NCBI RefSeq assembly: GCF_017313085.1
Contig: NZ_JAFLNF010000004.1
Location: forward strand, 431,499 to 495,498
Source of the DNA: Roseibium limicola
Lineage (GTDB): Bacteria > Pseudomonadota > Alphaproteobacteria > Rhizobiales > Stappiaceae
Direction of reading: 5' to 3'
Length of the DNA: 64,000 bases
The notes under the pieces are model-generated. The model made no database searches. It had not been told where the DNA came from and was given only the letters and a program-made list of their open reading frames with translations. Within the stretch, counting starts at the first letter, position 1. The number at the start of each line of letters is the position of its first letter. Position numbers and translations under genes: made by a program. Shown here one piece after another: positions 35,341 to 45,812 of this stretch.

Positions 35341-36921
35341 TCAGAGCATGCTGGTTGCTTCACGCTTGAGATGCGGACACTGATGTTCGAGCAGTTGCGG
35401 CACCTCTTCCGAAGGGATCGCCTTGCCGATCAGGAAACCCTGACCAAAACGGCAGCCAAGTTGTCTCAAGGCGTCCATCTGTGAAACGTTTTCGATGCCT
35501 TCCGCAGTGATCGCGATGCCCAACCCTTTGCCCAGTGCAATGACTGTCCGTACGATATTCATCTGCTTGTCGTTGGACTGGAACGTCGCGACGAAGCTCT
35601 TGTCGATCTTGATTTTGTCAAAGTAGAGGTTGGAAAGTTGCGACAGGCTTGAGTAGCCGGTGCCGAAATCATCAAGGACCACTTTGATCCCTGCTGTCCG
35701 CAAATCGTTGATCACGGTTTTTGCGAGGTCAATATCGGCGATCAGCGCGCTCTCCGTGATTTCGATCTCTAGTCGGAAAGGCGCTAGCCCGGTCTGTGCC
35801 AGGATGCGGATGATGCGGATGCCCAGCAAACGATCGACCATCATCTTTGGCGACAGATTGACGGCCAGCTGGATATTTTTCGGCCAGGAGGCAGCGTCGC
35901 TACAAGCCTGGGTCAGCAGTTGGTTCGTCAACTCCATGATCAGCCCGATATCTTCGGCCATGGCAATGAAGACATCGGGAGAGATGAAGCCGTCGTCCGG
36001 GTCCCGCCAGCGTGCCAAGGCCTCGAAAGCACGGATTTCGCCGGTCTGAAGATCGATCAGCGGTTGGTAGTAGGGGGAAATCTCTCGGGCCGTAAGCGCC
36101 AGCCGGAGGCGTTTTTCGATATCGGCGCGTTCGGCCAGTGCCTTCTTCATAAAGGGCTCATAGCCTTGCACCATGTTGCGGCCAGTTCGCTTGGCAACGC
36201 AAAGGGCTATGTCTGCGTGACTTGCAAGCTGGAGCAGGCTGTCCCCGTCCGTGGGGGCTGCGGAAAAACCGACGCAGGCACCGACCTCCAGCTGAGCGTT
36301 CTCAAACAGCATTGGCGTGGTCAGGGTACGAACCACCTCCAGTGCCATGGCTTTTAGCTCAAGCGGCTTCATCGCGCGGTCGATGGCCAGAAACTCGTCA
36401 CCGCCCAGCTGGATCACCAGACCAGCGGGAAACAATCCTGTCAGCCGCGCGCCAACTTCTTTCAGCACGGCATCTCCGCCGCATTGTCCGGCCAGGTCAT
36501 TGACCTTCTTGAAGTCATCCAGATTGATGGCCAGGACTGAAAAACCCTTTCGCCCGTATTGGTTTTCGACGATCCGGGGGGCTCGATCGTCAAGAAACCG
36601 GCGGTTGGGCAACCGCGTCTGATGGTCGTGATAGGCGTTCCATTGGGCTCTTGTCTCTGCGATTTCGCGTGCGGCAACTTCCCTTCGGAGATCGCTCAGG
36701 CGGCGAATGGAGTAGATGTAGCCGCCAAGGCCGGAACACAAAACCGCCAGGAAGATTTCATCCAGCTCCCATTCTTCGTGCGCAGCCAGAAAATTGATGA
36801 TGATATCGAAGGCATCGGTGAGGATCGCAATTATCCAGGCCACGAGCGTACCGGCAGCCACCAAAACCGCATCGCGGGTTGCTCGTCGTCCAATTTTTGG
36901 AAGATTGAGGGGTAATTTCAT
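35341..36921 (-). CDS. GGDEF-EAL protein (membrane-anchored)
   Basis: 526 residues. One or two membrane helices at the N-terminus (about 15-40 and 50-70) suggest a sensor-light design. GGDEF domain with the intact motif LGGDEF near residue 174, then an EAL domain with FEALARW near 299. Both motif centres look intact, so synthesis and breakdown of c-di-GMP are both possible; in such proteins one activity usually dominates. A second protein of the same layout starts at 55383. Confidence 0.9.
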   Translation of the reverse strand: MKLPLNLPKIGRRATRDAVLVAAGTLVAWIIAILTDAFDIIINFLAAHEEWELDEIFLAVLCSGLGGYIYSIRRLSDLRREVAAREIAETRAQWNAYHDHQTRLPNRRFLDDRAPRIVENQYGRKGFSVLAINLDDFKKVNDLAGQCGGDAVLKEVGARLTGLFPAGLVIQLGGDEFLAIDRAMKPLELKAMALEVVRTLTTPMLFENAQLEVGACVGFSAAPTDGDSLLQLASHADIALCVAKRTGRNMVQGYEPFMKKALAERADIEKRLRLALTAREISPYYQPLIDLQTGEIRAFEALARWRDPDDGFISPDVFIAMAEDIGLIMELTNQLLTQACSDAASWPKNIQLAVNLSPKMMVDRLLGIRIIRILAQTGLAPFRLEIEITESALIADIDLAKTVINDLRTAGIKVVLDDFGTGYSSLSQLSNLYFDKIKIDKSFVATFQSNDKQMNIVRTVIALGKGLGIAITAEGIENVSQMDALRQLGCRFGQGFLIGKAIPSEEVPQLLEHQCPHLKREATSML

Positions 36922-37446
36922 TCTCTTCTCTACTTATTGAGGTGAAAATATACGGATAAAAAGTGTATGGTTTCATAATAAGACCTAGAGTAAAATATTT
37001 AAATACGTGTATTTATTGTAATAAATGACAATTGATCGCTTGCCGTTTTCTATCGCGATTGTGGGCGGTCGGGCGGCTCTCCGTGCATCGCTCTTCCGGT
37101 GAAAACGTCATAGAGCTTGACTTCCGGCGCTACACCGTAGATACGAGGCGGCATTCGACTGCCGCGTGAGCAGTTCGCGTAATGATCGTGATGAGGCATA
37201 CCTCCGGGGATTCTCTTTATCGGCTTCCGCAAATTTCCAATTTATTCAGCACAGGAGACTGTGCCTGTCCCGAACTCCCGGTCACGCGAGGAGCCTGAAA
37301 GAGTTGACGTGCCCTTGGGCTGTTGACCAGGTTCCCCCGGGCGATGCCGCCGGTGATGTCTGCTGCGCGCTTGCCGCGCGCAGACCTATGTCCGGTTCGG
37401 GATATCCGGCTATACAAGGGCCGGAAACCCAATTGAAGGTATACAC
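36922..37446. other. intergenic region, GGDEF-EAL / DEAD helicase leader
   Basis: 525 bp with no supported gene. The left 120 bp is very AT-rich (promoter of the leftward gene; near-palindrome AAATAC-GT-GTATTT at 37001-37014). The rest is GC-rich and precedes the helicase start as an apparent 5' leader. It includes GCGCGC (37365-37370) and its mate (37376-37381) with GTCT/AGAC outer arms. A structured leader is usual for cold-shock helicases, but this is an inference. Confidence 0.45.
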
Positions 37447-38802
37447 TTGACCGACTTCAAATCACTTGGCCTGTCCGATGTGCTTCTGAGCGCTGTTGCC
37501 GAAAGCGGCTACGAGTCGCCGACCCCCATTCAGGAAAAGGCCATTCCGCTGGTACTGGAAGGCCGCGACCTGATGGGTCTGGCTCAAACCGGTACCGGCA
37601 AGACGGCGGCTTTTGGCCTGCCGCTGGTGCAGCGTTTGCTTGACCTGGACGTTCGTCCGGAGCCTTGCGGCGCCCGTGCGCTGATTCTGGCGCCGACCCG
37701 CGAGTTGGTGAACCAGATTGCCAAGACACTTGTTTCTTATGTTCGCAAGACACCGATCCGGGTGACTTCGGTCGTCGGTGGCGTGTCGATCAATGCGCAG
37801 ATGAAGCGTATGTCTCGCGGCACGGACATTCTGGTGGCAACACCGGGCCGTCTGCTTGATCTGGTTGATCGCAATGCGGTTCGTCTGCACACGGCCAACT
37901 TCCTGGTTCTGGACGAAGCGGATCAGATGCTTGATCTCGGCTTCATTCACTCTCTGCGGCGCATCGCCGGTCTGGTCGCCAAACAACGTCAGACCCTGCT
38001 GTTCTCGGCAACCATGCCGAAGCAGATCAATGAACTGGCCAGCACCTACCTGCGCGATCCGCTGCGGGTTGAAGTGGCTCCTGTCGGCAAGACCGCCGAC
38101 AAGATCACTCAGTCGGTTCATTTCATGGATCAGGGCGCAAAGACCGACGCGGTCATCACCATGCTGTCCGAGAACCCGAACGATCTGTCGCTGGTTTTCT
38201 GCCGCACCAAGCATGGCGCGGAAAAGCTGATGCGCAAGATGGTTCAGGCGGGCCTGAAGGCAGCATCGATCCATGGCAACAAGAGCCAGAACCAGCGCGA
38301 ACGGGCCATCAAGGCACTGCGCGATGGGGAAGTTCGAATCCTGGTTGCCACGGACGTTGCCGCACGCGGTATCGATATTCCGGGCGTCAGCCACGTTTAC
38401 AACTTCGAAATGCCGGAAGTGCCGGAAGCTTATGTTCACCGGATCGGCCGTACGGCCCGTGCGGGTGCTGATGGCGACGCAGTCGCGCTCTGCGCACCAG
38501 GTGAAATTGGTTATTTCCGTCAGATCGAACGACTGACCGGCCTTTCCATTCCGGTTGCCAGCGGTATCGTTCCGCCGGACAGCGCAGCTGAAAAGCCAAG
38601 CCGTGGTGGCCGCAAAGGCGGCGGTGGCGGTCGGTCAGGCGGCGGCAACGGTCGCGGCCAGCAACGCTCCAGTGGTGGCGACAAGGGTCAGCAGAACAAG
38701 AGCGGCCGCAGTTCCGGCCCGAAGAAGGCCTTTGGTGAAAGCCAAGGTCAGAAGCCGGATGCTCGTCGCCGCCGTCCTCGGCGTGAACGCGCAGCTGCTT
38801 GA
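37447..38802 (+). CDS. DEAD-box RNA helicase, RhlE-like
   Basis: 451 residues from a TTG start (37447), which follows GAAGG and gives the family-typical MTDFKSLGLSD. All motifs appear in order: Q (GYESPTPIQ), I (AQTGTGKT), Ia (PTRELVNQI), II (DEAD), III (SAT), VI (HRIGRTARAG). The C-terminal ~70 residues are Gly/Arg/Lys-rich and disordered, as in RhlE and cold-shock helicases that unwind RNA in ribosome assembly or decay. A terminator follows. Confidence 0.95.
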   Translation: MTDFKSLGLSDVLLSAVAESGYESPTPIQEKAIPLVLEGRDLMGLAQTGTGKTAAFGLPLVQRLLDLDVRPEPCGARALILAPTRELVNQIAKTLVSYVRKTPIRVTSVVGGVSINAQMKRMSRGTDILVATPGRLLDLVDRNAVRLHTANFLVLDEADQMLDLGFIHSLRRIAGLVAKQRQTLLFSATMPKQINELASTYLRDPLRVEVAPVGKTADKITQSVHFMDQGAKTDAVITMLSENPNDLSLVFCRTKHGAEKLMRKMVQAGLKAASIHGNKSQNQRERAIKALRDGEVRILVATDVAARGIDIPGVSHVYNFEMPEVPEAYVHRIGRTARAGADGDAVALCAPGEIGYFRQIERLTGLSIPVASGIVPPDSAAEKPSRGGRKGGGGGRSGGGNGRGQQRSSGGDKGQQNKSGRSSGPKKAFGESQGQKPDARRRRPRRERAAA

Positions 38803-38845
38803 TCGGAATGACAACCCGACCTGAATGGGTCGACTGATCGTCATG

Positions 38846-38881
38846 AAAAGCCGCCTGGAAGAAATTCCGGGCGGCTTTTTG
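38846..38881 (+). terminator. helicase terminator
   Basis: AAAAGCCGCC and GGGCGGCTTTTT with a 13-base loop (TGGAAGAAATTCC, itself partly paired), followed by T. It is 44 bp after the helicase stop. Confidence 0.85.
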
Positions 38882-39364
38882 GCTTTTAGAGCCATGCGGT
38901 TAATGCATGTCAGCCGAGCTTAAAGATGCAGCCTGTTTGAAAATATACTTAAGTATCTGATTTTAAAATGGAATTCTAGTATTGAAGAATTTTTCACCGC
39001 TTGAAAAATTACTTGATACTTGGCTGGGGCTCCGTTACCTATACGTCACATTGCGGCGCAGGCAGACACGCTTGTCGGGGATCCCTGACAGTCCAGCCTC
39101 CAATGCCTGGTCTTCCGGGTGTTCTGGACCAAAAGCTCATCTGCCTTGAGCGACGCAGCGTTCTTAAAAAAACATAAGGTCTGGCGTCCCTGGAAACGGG
39201 GAGCAGGGGATCCTTTTTCTGCAGGTGATGTGGAGAAGGGGGCCGGTCATGCGCGGCAACGGGGTCTGCGGGTACGCCCCAAACGTTGCTGCCTGTCATG
39301 ACAAGTCGAGCCGTCGCGTTCCTCCTGCGACGATCGGCAAAGCTGGACGAGAGTGAGAACGCAA
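38882..39364. other. intergenic stretch without a supported gene
   Basis: Between the helicase terminator and a candidate RNA. An open frame runs across it (39039-39506, minus), but its protein has a Pro/Arg-rich composition unlike any family. A near-palindrome, TGTCGGGGA/TCCCTGACA, lies near 39074-39092. GCGTTC (39316-39321) and GAACGC (39357-39362) could form another hairpin that leads into the candidate RNA. Confidence 0.4.
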
Positions 39365-39545
39365 AACGACTCAAGTGGCACTGGGGCTCTTGGTGCAGGG
39401 CGCTTTTAGCGGGCTTAAGACCCGCAGCAGCGCGCAGGCATTCGGGCTCCGCGTCGCAGATCTCCGTAAGGCAGGTCTGCGGTCCCCATCGATCCCACTT
39501 GTGCAACTCGGGCGCTGGAAGGTTTCCTTCCAGCGCCTTGTTTGT
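39365..39545 (+). ncRNA. candidate structured non-coding RNA with terminator
   Basis: An outer stem is visible: CAAGTGG (39372-39378) with CCACTTG (39495-39501) and TGGGG (39382-39386) with CCCCA (39484-39488). Inside are GCGGG-CTTAAGA-CCCGC with AGCGC/GCGCT flanks, and CGCAGATCT-loop-AGGTCTGCG. It ends in a 12-bp perfect hairpin GGCGCTGGAAGG/CCTTCCAGCGCC and a T-rich tail. The layout (outer stem, 5' unpaired run, 3'-side hairpin) loosely recalls 6S RNA, but I could not match it to any named family. No protein gene occupies this DNA. Confidence 0.45.
39511..39545 (+). terminator. terminator of candidate RNA
   Basis: Twelve-base perfect arms (39511-39522, 39526-39537) with a TTT loop, followed by TTGTTTGTT. 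It points rightward, towards the convergent ETF-QO gene. Confidence 0.75.
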
Positions 39546-39581
39546 TCGTGACAGACGATTTCACTTAATCTTGCGGGCATG

Positions 39582-39610
39582 AAAAAAGCCGACCGGAGAC
39601 CGGTCGGCTT
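39582..39610 (-). terminator. ETF-QO terminator
   Basis: AAGCCGACCGG (39586-39596), AGA loop, CCGGTCGGCTT (39600-39610). On the minus strand it is followed by six T (A at 39582-39587), placing it 30 bp after the ETF-QO stop. Confidence 0.85.
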
Positions 39611-39639
39611 GCGCTGTTGTCCAATGCGAGAGAGTTGCC

Positions 39640-41319
<1,680 letters not shown>

Positions 41320-41686
41320 GTCTGTCTCCCTCATGTGCGTCCGACCGGATAAGAGCCCTTTATGCAGCGTTTCCGCGTTGCAAACAAAAGCCTATATGCG
41401 GTCGGATCCCGCTTTCTTATAAAATCCCTGTGGACGCCGCCGGGCAAGCGCCGATTTGGAAACATATTCGTCCCAGCAGGCCTGTTATCTAACGTTTACG
41501 TAAGCGGAATATATAGTGGTTGCCGTAAAACGCCAATGTATTCCGGGAGCGCTACTCACAGTGTTCCACAAAGGGGGGCAGGGTGTGGAAAGCCGGGGAA
41601 TGCGGGGAGAGCGGGCGAAGGGTTTTGTGTTTCAACTGCAGCTTCGGTAGGGTCATCACAAATTCCTTCTCCTTCAGAGGCCTGAC
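41320..41686. other. divergent intergenic region ETF-QO / UDG
   Basis: 367 bp with no supported gene. It holds both promoters. The left part is mixed; 41490-41530 is AT-rich with a TTTACGTAA core and is the likely promoter zone. The right part is GC-rich. Confidence 0.45.
41493..41506. promoter_or_regulatory. possible operator for ETF-QO (LiuR-like)
   Basis: CGTTTAC-GTAAGCG, seven-base arms with one mismatch around TTACGTAA. ETF-QO genes are often under MerR-type LiuR or FadR/PsrA-type control in proteobacteria, and this resembles the LiuR motif as I remember it. No regulator gene is nearby, so this is tentative. Confidence 0.3.
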
Positions 41687-42643
41687 GTGCAGACTGACCA
41701 CCAAATTCAGCGCGAACTGGAAGCCTTGCTGGAATTCCATCTGGAAGTCGGCATTGACAGTTTCCTTGGTGATGCGCCGATCGACTGGGTGGCGCGGTCT
41801 GTGGAGCTGGCGTCGGCGCAGCGACAAGCACATGCGGCTCGCACCCAACCGCAATCCCGACCTTCCGCGGGAGGGCCAGCTGCCGGCGCCCAACGGCCTG
41901 GTGCCAGTGCAGCGGTTCCGGCCTCGCCAGGACTACATTCCCCTTCAGCTGCGGCTCTTGGCTCTCCGCCGCAGGGTGAGGCGGTGGCTGCGCAGCAAGG
42001 CAAACCCGCGAATTCGACCCCGGGCTTGCCAACAGCGCAAACCGTGCAGATGGCTCGCGATATGGCAGCGTCGGCGCGCAATCTGGATGAGCTGCGAGGC
42101 CGTCTTGTCGAGTTCAATGGCTGCAGTCTGAGTTTGACGGCAAAGAATCTGGTGTTTTGCGATGGGAATCCGGAAGCGAAGGTGATGCTGGTTGGCGATG
42201 CTCCGGGTCGCGAAGAGGATCAGCAGGGAAAGCCGTTTGTTGGACGATCCGGCCAGTTGCTTGATCAGATGTTGCGGGCCATCGGTCTTGACCGGTCCTC
42301 TGCCTATATCGGCAACGTCGTGCCGTGGCGCCCGCCTGGGGACCGCACGCCGACGCAGCAGGAGACGGAACTTTGCAAGCCGTTCGTCGTTCGTCAGATA
42401 GAACTTGCTGCTCCGGAAGTTCTTGTGCTGCTCGGGGCAGCTTCCGCCAAAACGCTGATGGGGGCCACGGATGGAATTCGCAAGTTGCGTGGAAACTGGA
42501 TGACTTACCCAGTTGCGGGGCGCGATATTGCATGTATCGCGACATACGACCCGGCCTACCTGTTAAAGAGTCCTATCGAGAAGCGATTTGCATGGAAAGA
42601 TTTTATGGCGATACGGCATAGACTGTCTCACTCCCCTGAGTAG
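41687..42643 (+). CDS. uracil-DNA glycosylase, family 4-like
   Basis: 318 residues from a GTG start. The C-terminal ~200 residues have the UDG fold: VMLVGDAPGREEDQQGKPFVGRSGQLLD, then AYIGNVVPWRPPGDRTPT, VLVLLGAASAKTLMG and the late AYLLKSP. The N-terminal ~115 residues are Pro/Ala/Gln-rich linker. In family 4 a CxxC pair normally begins the iron-sulfur site; here only one cysteine remains (FNGCSLSL), with phenylalanine where the first should be. The iron-sulfur cluster may therefore be incomplete, or this is a variant group. It should remove uracil arising from cytosine deamination. Confidence 0.85.
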   Translation: MQTDHQIQRELEALLEFHLEVGIDSFLGDAPIDWVARSVELASAQRQAHAARTQPQSRPSAGGPAAGAQRPGASAAVPASPGLHSPSAAALGSPPQGEAVAAQQGKPANSTPGLPTAQTVQMARDMAASARNLDELRGRLVEFNGCSLSLTAKNLVFCDGNPEAKVMLVGDAPGREEDQQGKPFVGRSGQLLDQMLRAIGLDRSSAYIGNVVPWRPPGDRTPTQQETELCKPFVVRQIELAAPEVLVLLGAASAKTLMGATDGIRKLRGNWMTYPVAGRDIACIATYDPAYLLKSPIEKRFAWKDFMAIRHRLSHSPE

Positions 42644-42785
42644 GTTCCATCAATACAGGAAAGCACCAAGAGTAAGCTTTCTCTTGAGCTGATGAGTACA
42701 TGCTTTTTTGCAAAAAATGCACAATGTGAAAAAGTTTATAGTAAAAATTAACAGGATGTTTTGATTTGCATCCGTATATCTACCA

Positions 42786-43463
42786 GTGGACCTTCGTGAG
42801 TTGGGGGTAGGGGAACACTTGACCGCTTTAGCATCCGATATACCGGCATCTGCTGTTCTGCCAGTGTTCGTTGTGGACCTGGAAACGCTGACGTGCATCG
42901 AAGCGTCGGCGTCCAACTTCGGACGTGCCGGTTGTCGCATTCTGTCGGATAAGGTCTGCGAGCTGCGGGAAGTCGTCGGTCTTCGGGTCAATGGCCTGGA
43001 CAAGATGCTCCGCGGCAAGATCACCTCGATTGCTCCCAACCAGGCCGATGTTACCTTCCTTTTCGAAGAGTCTCCTCAAGGTGAAAAACGTCAGGAAAAG
43101 CGTCGGGAAGTAACCATTCCCGTGCAGGTCTATGACCGTGACCGCACAATCTCCATGCATTGCCGCATTGTCGATGCCAGCCGCTCCGGATGCCGTCTGG
43201 AGGGGCCATGTCTCGAAGCTCTGCCAAAAGACATCAGCCTGCAGATCCGTGGGCTTGGCTTGCCTGTCGATGGCAAGATCGTCTGGTGTCGTGATGGCTA
43301 TGCCGGCATTCAGCTCCTGTGGCAGTTCTCGTCCAGTCAGGATGTGAGCAGAATGCGCAGTTCCGCCGATGGCAGCAGACGTTTGGGCGGGACCGCCAAT
43401 CCGGACGGCGACAACGCTGCCCGCAAGCGCCGTGTGCGCGGTGGTGCTTTCGGCTCCAGATAG
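42786..43463 (+). CDS. PilZ-domain c-di-GMP receptor
   Basis: 225 residues. The PilZ signature is RxxxR (Arg102, Arg106), then D130-x-S-x-x-G135 (IVDASRSGCRLEG), which together bind c-di-GMP. The N-terminal ~95 residues have no motif I recognise, and the C-terminal 30 are Arg/Gly-rich. The start is uncertain: GTG at 42786 has no ribosome site, whereas TTG at 42819 follows GTAGGGGAA and gives a 214-residue form. It probably carries out c-di-GMP output made by GGDEF proteins such as the two in this window. Confidence 0.85.
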   Translation: MDLRELGVGEHLTALASDIPASAVLPVFVVDLETLTCIEASASNFGRAGCRILSDKVCELREVVGLRVNGLDKMLRGKITSIAPNQADVTFLFEESPQGEKRQEKRREVTIPVQVYDRDRTISMHCRIVDASRSGCRLEGPCLEALPKDISLQIRGLGLPVDGKIVWCRDGYAGIQLLWQFSSSQDVSRMRSSADGSRRLGGTANPDGDNAARKRRVRGGAFGSR

Positions 43464-43612
43464 GCTGCACGCAGGACCATGGTCTTGTGTGTCTGAATGT
43501 CGTCTCCAGCCGTCGCTTCAGCCGCTCCCCCAGATTTCTCCGTAAAGTACCATCTTATCGGCGCCTATCTGCATCCCTATATGAGGCGTTATCATGAAAG
43601 GAAGGGACGTCC

Positions 43613-44503
43613 GTGCTTAAGCAGATCCAGAAAATTATCCCGAAGAAATTTCGCAAGGACACGTTGTCGATACCTGTCGTTCGCCTGCAGGGCGCCATTG
43701 GCATGTCCTCCGGTCCCATGCGACAGGGATTGAATCTGGCATCGGTCGCCCAATCGCTTGACCGGGCGTTCTCGATGAAGGCTGCTCCGGCCGTGGCACT
43801 CATCGTTAATTCTCCTGGGGGCTCCCCGGTGCAGTCCCGACTGATTTTCAAGCGGATCCGCGATCTGGCAAAGGAGAAAGAGAAGGACGTCCTAGTCTTC
43901 GTCGAAGATGTAGCCGCAAGCGGCGGCTATATGATTGCGGTGGCAGGCGACGAAATCTTCGTTGACCCTTCCTCGATTGTCGGCTCAATCGGCGTTGTCT
44001 CCGCAGGCTTCGGTTTCCCGGAGCTGCTGAAAAAGGCCGGTATCGAGCGCCGCGTCTATACGGCAGGGGAAAACAAGGCGATCCTCGATCCTTTCCAGCC
44101 GGAAAAGCCAGATGACATAGCCTACCTCAAATCCTTGCAGCTGGAGATCCATGAGGTCTTCAGAGATTTGGTGAAGGAACGTCGCGGCGATGTATTGGCA
44201 GACGATCCGAGCCTGTTTACCGGTCGGTTCTGGACCGGGCGGGCGGCGCGGGATCTCGGGCTTGTCGACGGCATCGGCGATCTGCGTGAAGTGCTGAAGG
44301 AACGCTATGGTGCCAAAGCCGAAGCCAAGCTCATATCACCGCCGCGTGGCCTGTTTGGTCGGCGTACGTCGGGCGTTGGTGTTTCGGCTTTGTCTGGCCA
44401 TAATGATGTTTCAGCATTGGGTCAGGACATAGGGGCAGGCGTTGTAGGCGCCAGTCTTGCGGCTGTTGAAGAACGCAGTCTGTGGGCCCGCTACGGGCTT
44501 TGA
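43613..44503 (+). CDS. S49-family signal-peptide-peptidase-like protease
   Basis: 296 residues from a GTG start that follows GAAAGGAAGG. SppA-type Ser/Lys dyad: Ser103 in AASGGYMIAV and Lys155 in AGENKAIL. The oxyanion segment NSPGGSPVQS is present at 66-75, and SIVGSIGVV follows. There is no clear signal or membrane helix, so it may be a soluble or peripheral member. It probably trims peptides, and a small membrane protein gene follows in the same direction. Confidence 0.92.
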   Translation: MLKQIQKIIPKKFRKDTLSIPVVRLQGAIGMSSGPMRQGLNLASVAQSLDRAFSMKAAPAVALIVNSPGGSPVQSRLIFKRIRDLAKEKEKDVLVFVEDVAASGGYMIAVAGDEIFVDPSSIVGSIGVVSAGFGFPELLKKAGIERRVYTAGENKAILDPFQPEKPDDIAYLKSLQLEIHEVFRDLVKERRGDVLADDPSLFTGRFWTGRAARDLGLVDGIGDLREVLKERYGAKAEAKLISPPRGLFGRRTSGVGVSALSGHNDVSALGQDIGAGVVGASLAAVEERSLWARYGL

Positions 44504-44611
44504 GGATGATGTAGACCGGCTCCCGGCGTTTGCCGGGGCAGCTGGTTGTGATGGGATGCGTGGGGCAAAGCCGTTCAAATGCGGGCCGCCCAGATCGGGA
44601 GACAGATCAGC

Positions 44612-44812
44612 ATGACGGAATTGATCGGCTTTGCCGCCTTGGCCGTGGGCGGCTATTGGGTGTTTAAACGCGTAAAGAAGAAGCTGGCGGAAGCCGAGGA
44701 AACCTTGGGGGCCATGCGCAACGGCATCGCTGGCGACCGGGTTGGCAAGGCAGCTGAGGGTGTCGCTCTGGTGCAAGACCCGGTGACCGGCAAGTACCGA
44801 CCGCGAACCTAG
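44612..44812 (+). CDS. small membrane protein, unknown
   Basis: 66 residues from ATG at 44612, after GGGAGA. One hydrophobic segment at about 3-19 (ELIGFAALAVGGYWVFK), then a charged, mostly helical tail (RVKKKLAEAEETLGAMRN). It follows the S49 gene by 108 bp, so it may be co-transcribed. No function can be assigned. A longer frame from 44579 is possible but less supported. Confidence 0.6.
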   Translation: MTELIGFAALAVGGYWVFKRVKKKLAEAEETLGAMRNGIAGDRVGKAAEGVALVQDPVTGKYRPRT

Positions 44813-44830
44813 CTGGACTTGAAGAGGCCG

Positions 44831-45739
44831 TCAGTCCCGTAGTTCTTCCCTCAGCCATTCCAGAAGCGCCGTGACCTCGGGGCGGCGAGAGCTGGGCTGC
44901 GTGCTCCTGAACACCGATATCTCCGTAGGTCGCGGCACGTACTCCTCGCAAGGGCGCACGAGTGTATTGTCTGCCAACATGAATTCCACTGTTCGGCGCC
45001 AGCCGAGCGCTATGCCCTGTCCGGAGGCTGCCGCCTGCAAGACGACGGGATAGCTGTCGAAGTTGCGTGTCTTTGGTCGCGTCTCGGTGATCGTGCCGGT
45101 GGCCTGAAACCAGTCTTCCCATTCCAACCAGTTTTTCGGCACGACCCGATGCGAAAGAAGCCGGTAATCCGGCAGTCTTTCCGCTGGCAAGGGACGAAGC
45201 GTCTCGGTGATGTAGTCCGGGCTGCAGACTGGGAAGATTTCATCCGAGGCGGTGAAGAGCAACGGATAGGACCCTTGTTGCCTGCCTGTCGTCTGAATCG
45301 CCAGATCGAAGGGGCGTTCAAAGGTTGCCAACGGCACGAGCGAGCTGGCGAGATTGACCTCAATCTCCGGGTGTAAATGGTGAAACCGTGCCAGCCGTGG
45401 CGTCAACCAGTAGAACGCTTCGCAGAGCTGGCACACAAGCACGACCTCATTGCTGGCTGCGACACCGCGAATGCGTCCGGTTTCGGCTGCAATGTCGCTC
45501 AGGCTGGTTCCGACCGTTTGCCCGAACCGGCGCCCTTCTTCGGTCAGGAAGACACCGCGATTGCGTCGCTCAAACAAAGTGATGCCGAGGTCTTTCTCCA
45601 ACAATCGGATCTGCTTGCTGACAGCAGCCTGGGTCAGGCCGAGCTCTTCTGCTGCGCGGGTGAAGCTCTCATGACGGGCGGCAGCCTCGAAGGGGAGAAG
45701 GCTGGAGATCGGAGGAAGCGAACCGCGCAGCAAATTCAT
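44831..45739 (-). CDS. LysR-family regulator, GcvA-like
   Basis: 302 residues. N-terminal winged HTH (LPPISSLLPFEAAARHESFTRAAEELGLTQAAVSKQI) of the GcvA type, then a periplasmic-binding-like effector domain. ATG at 45739. It is divergent from the DMT transporter gene with only 70 bp between them, and a palindrome there overlaps the transporter start; the usual LysR arrangement would make this regulator control the transporter. Confidence 0.92.
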   Translation of the reverse strand: MNLLRGSLPPISSLLPFEAAARHESFTRAAEELGLTQAAVSKQIRLLEKDLGITLFERRNRGVFLTEEGRRFGQTVGTSLSDIAAETGRIRGVAASNEVVLVCQLCEAFYWLTPRLARFHHLHPEIEVNLASSLVPLATFERPFDLAIQTTGRQQGSYPLLFTASDEIFPVCSPDYITETLRPLPAERLPDYRLLSHRVVPKNWLEWEDWFQATGTITETRPKTRNFDSYPVVLQAAASGQGIALGWRRTVEFMLADNTLVRPCEEYVPRPTEISVFRSTQPSSRRPEVTALLEWLREELRD

Positions 45740-45796
45740 GACTCCAGGTTTTGAAAAATGGCTGATAAGTCGTTTTTAGATGGTGTGATCCAATGC

Positions 45797-45812
45797 CATA
45801 GGTAATCCTATG
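45797..45812. promoter_or_regulatory. palindrome overlapping the transporter start
   Basis: CATAGG-TAAT-CCTATG, six-base perfect arms; the last three bases are the ATG of the EamA gene. A LysR-bound protein here would also block translation start or the first codons. It may be the regulator's site, though it is shorter than a full LysR box. Confidence 0.4.

Noticed and set aside
39039..39506. 155-codon minus-strand frame in the intergenic region
   Set aside because: The product is Arg/Pro/Ser-rich with no motif, lacks a ribosome site and overlaps the candidate RNA.
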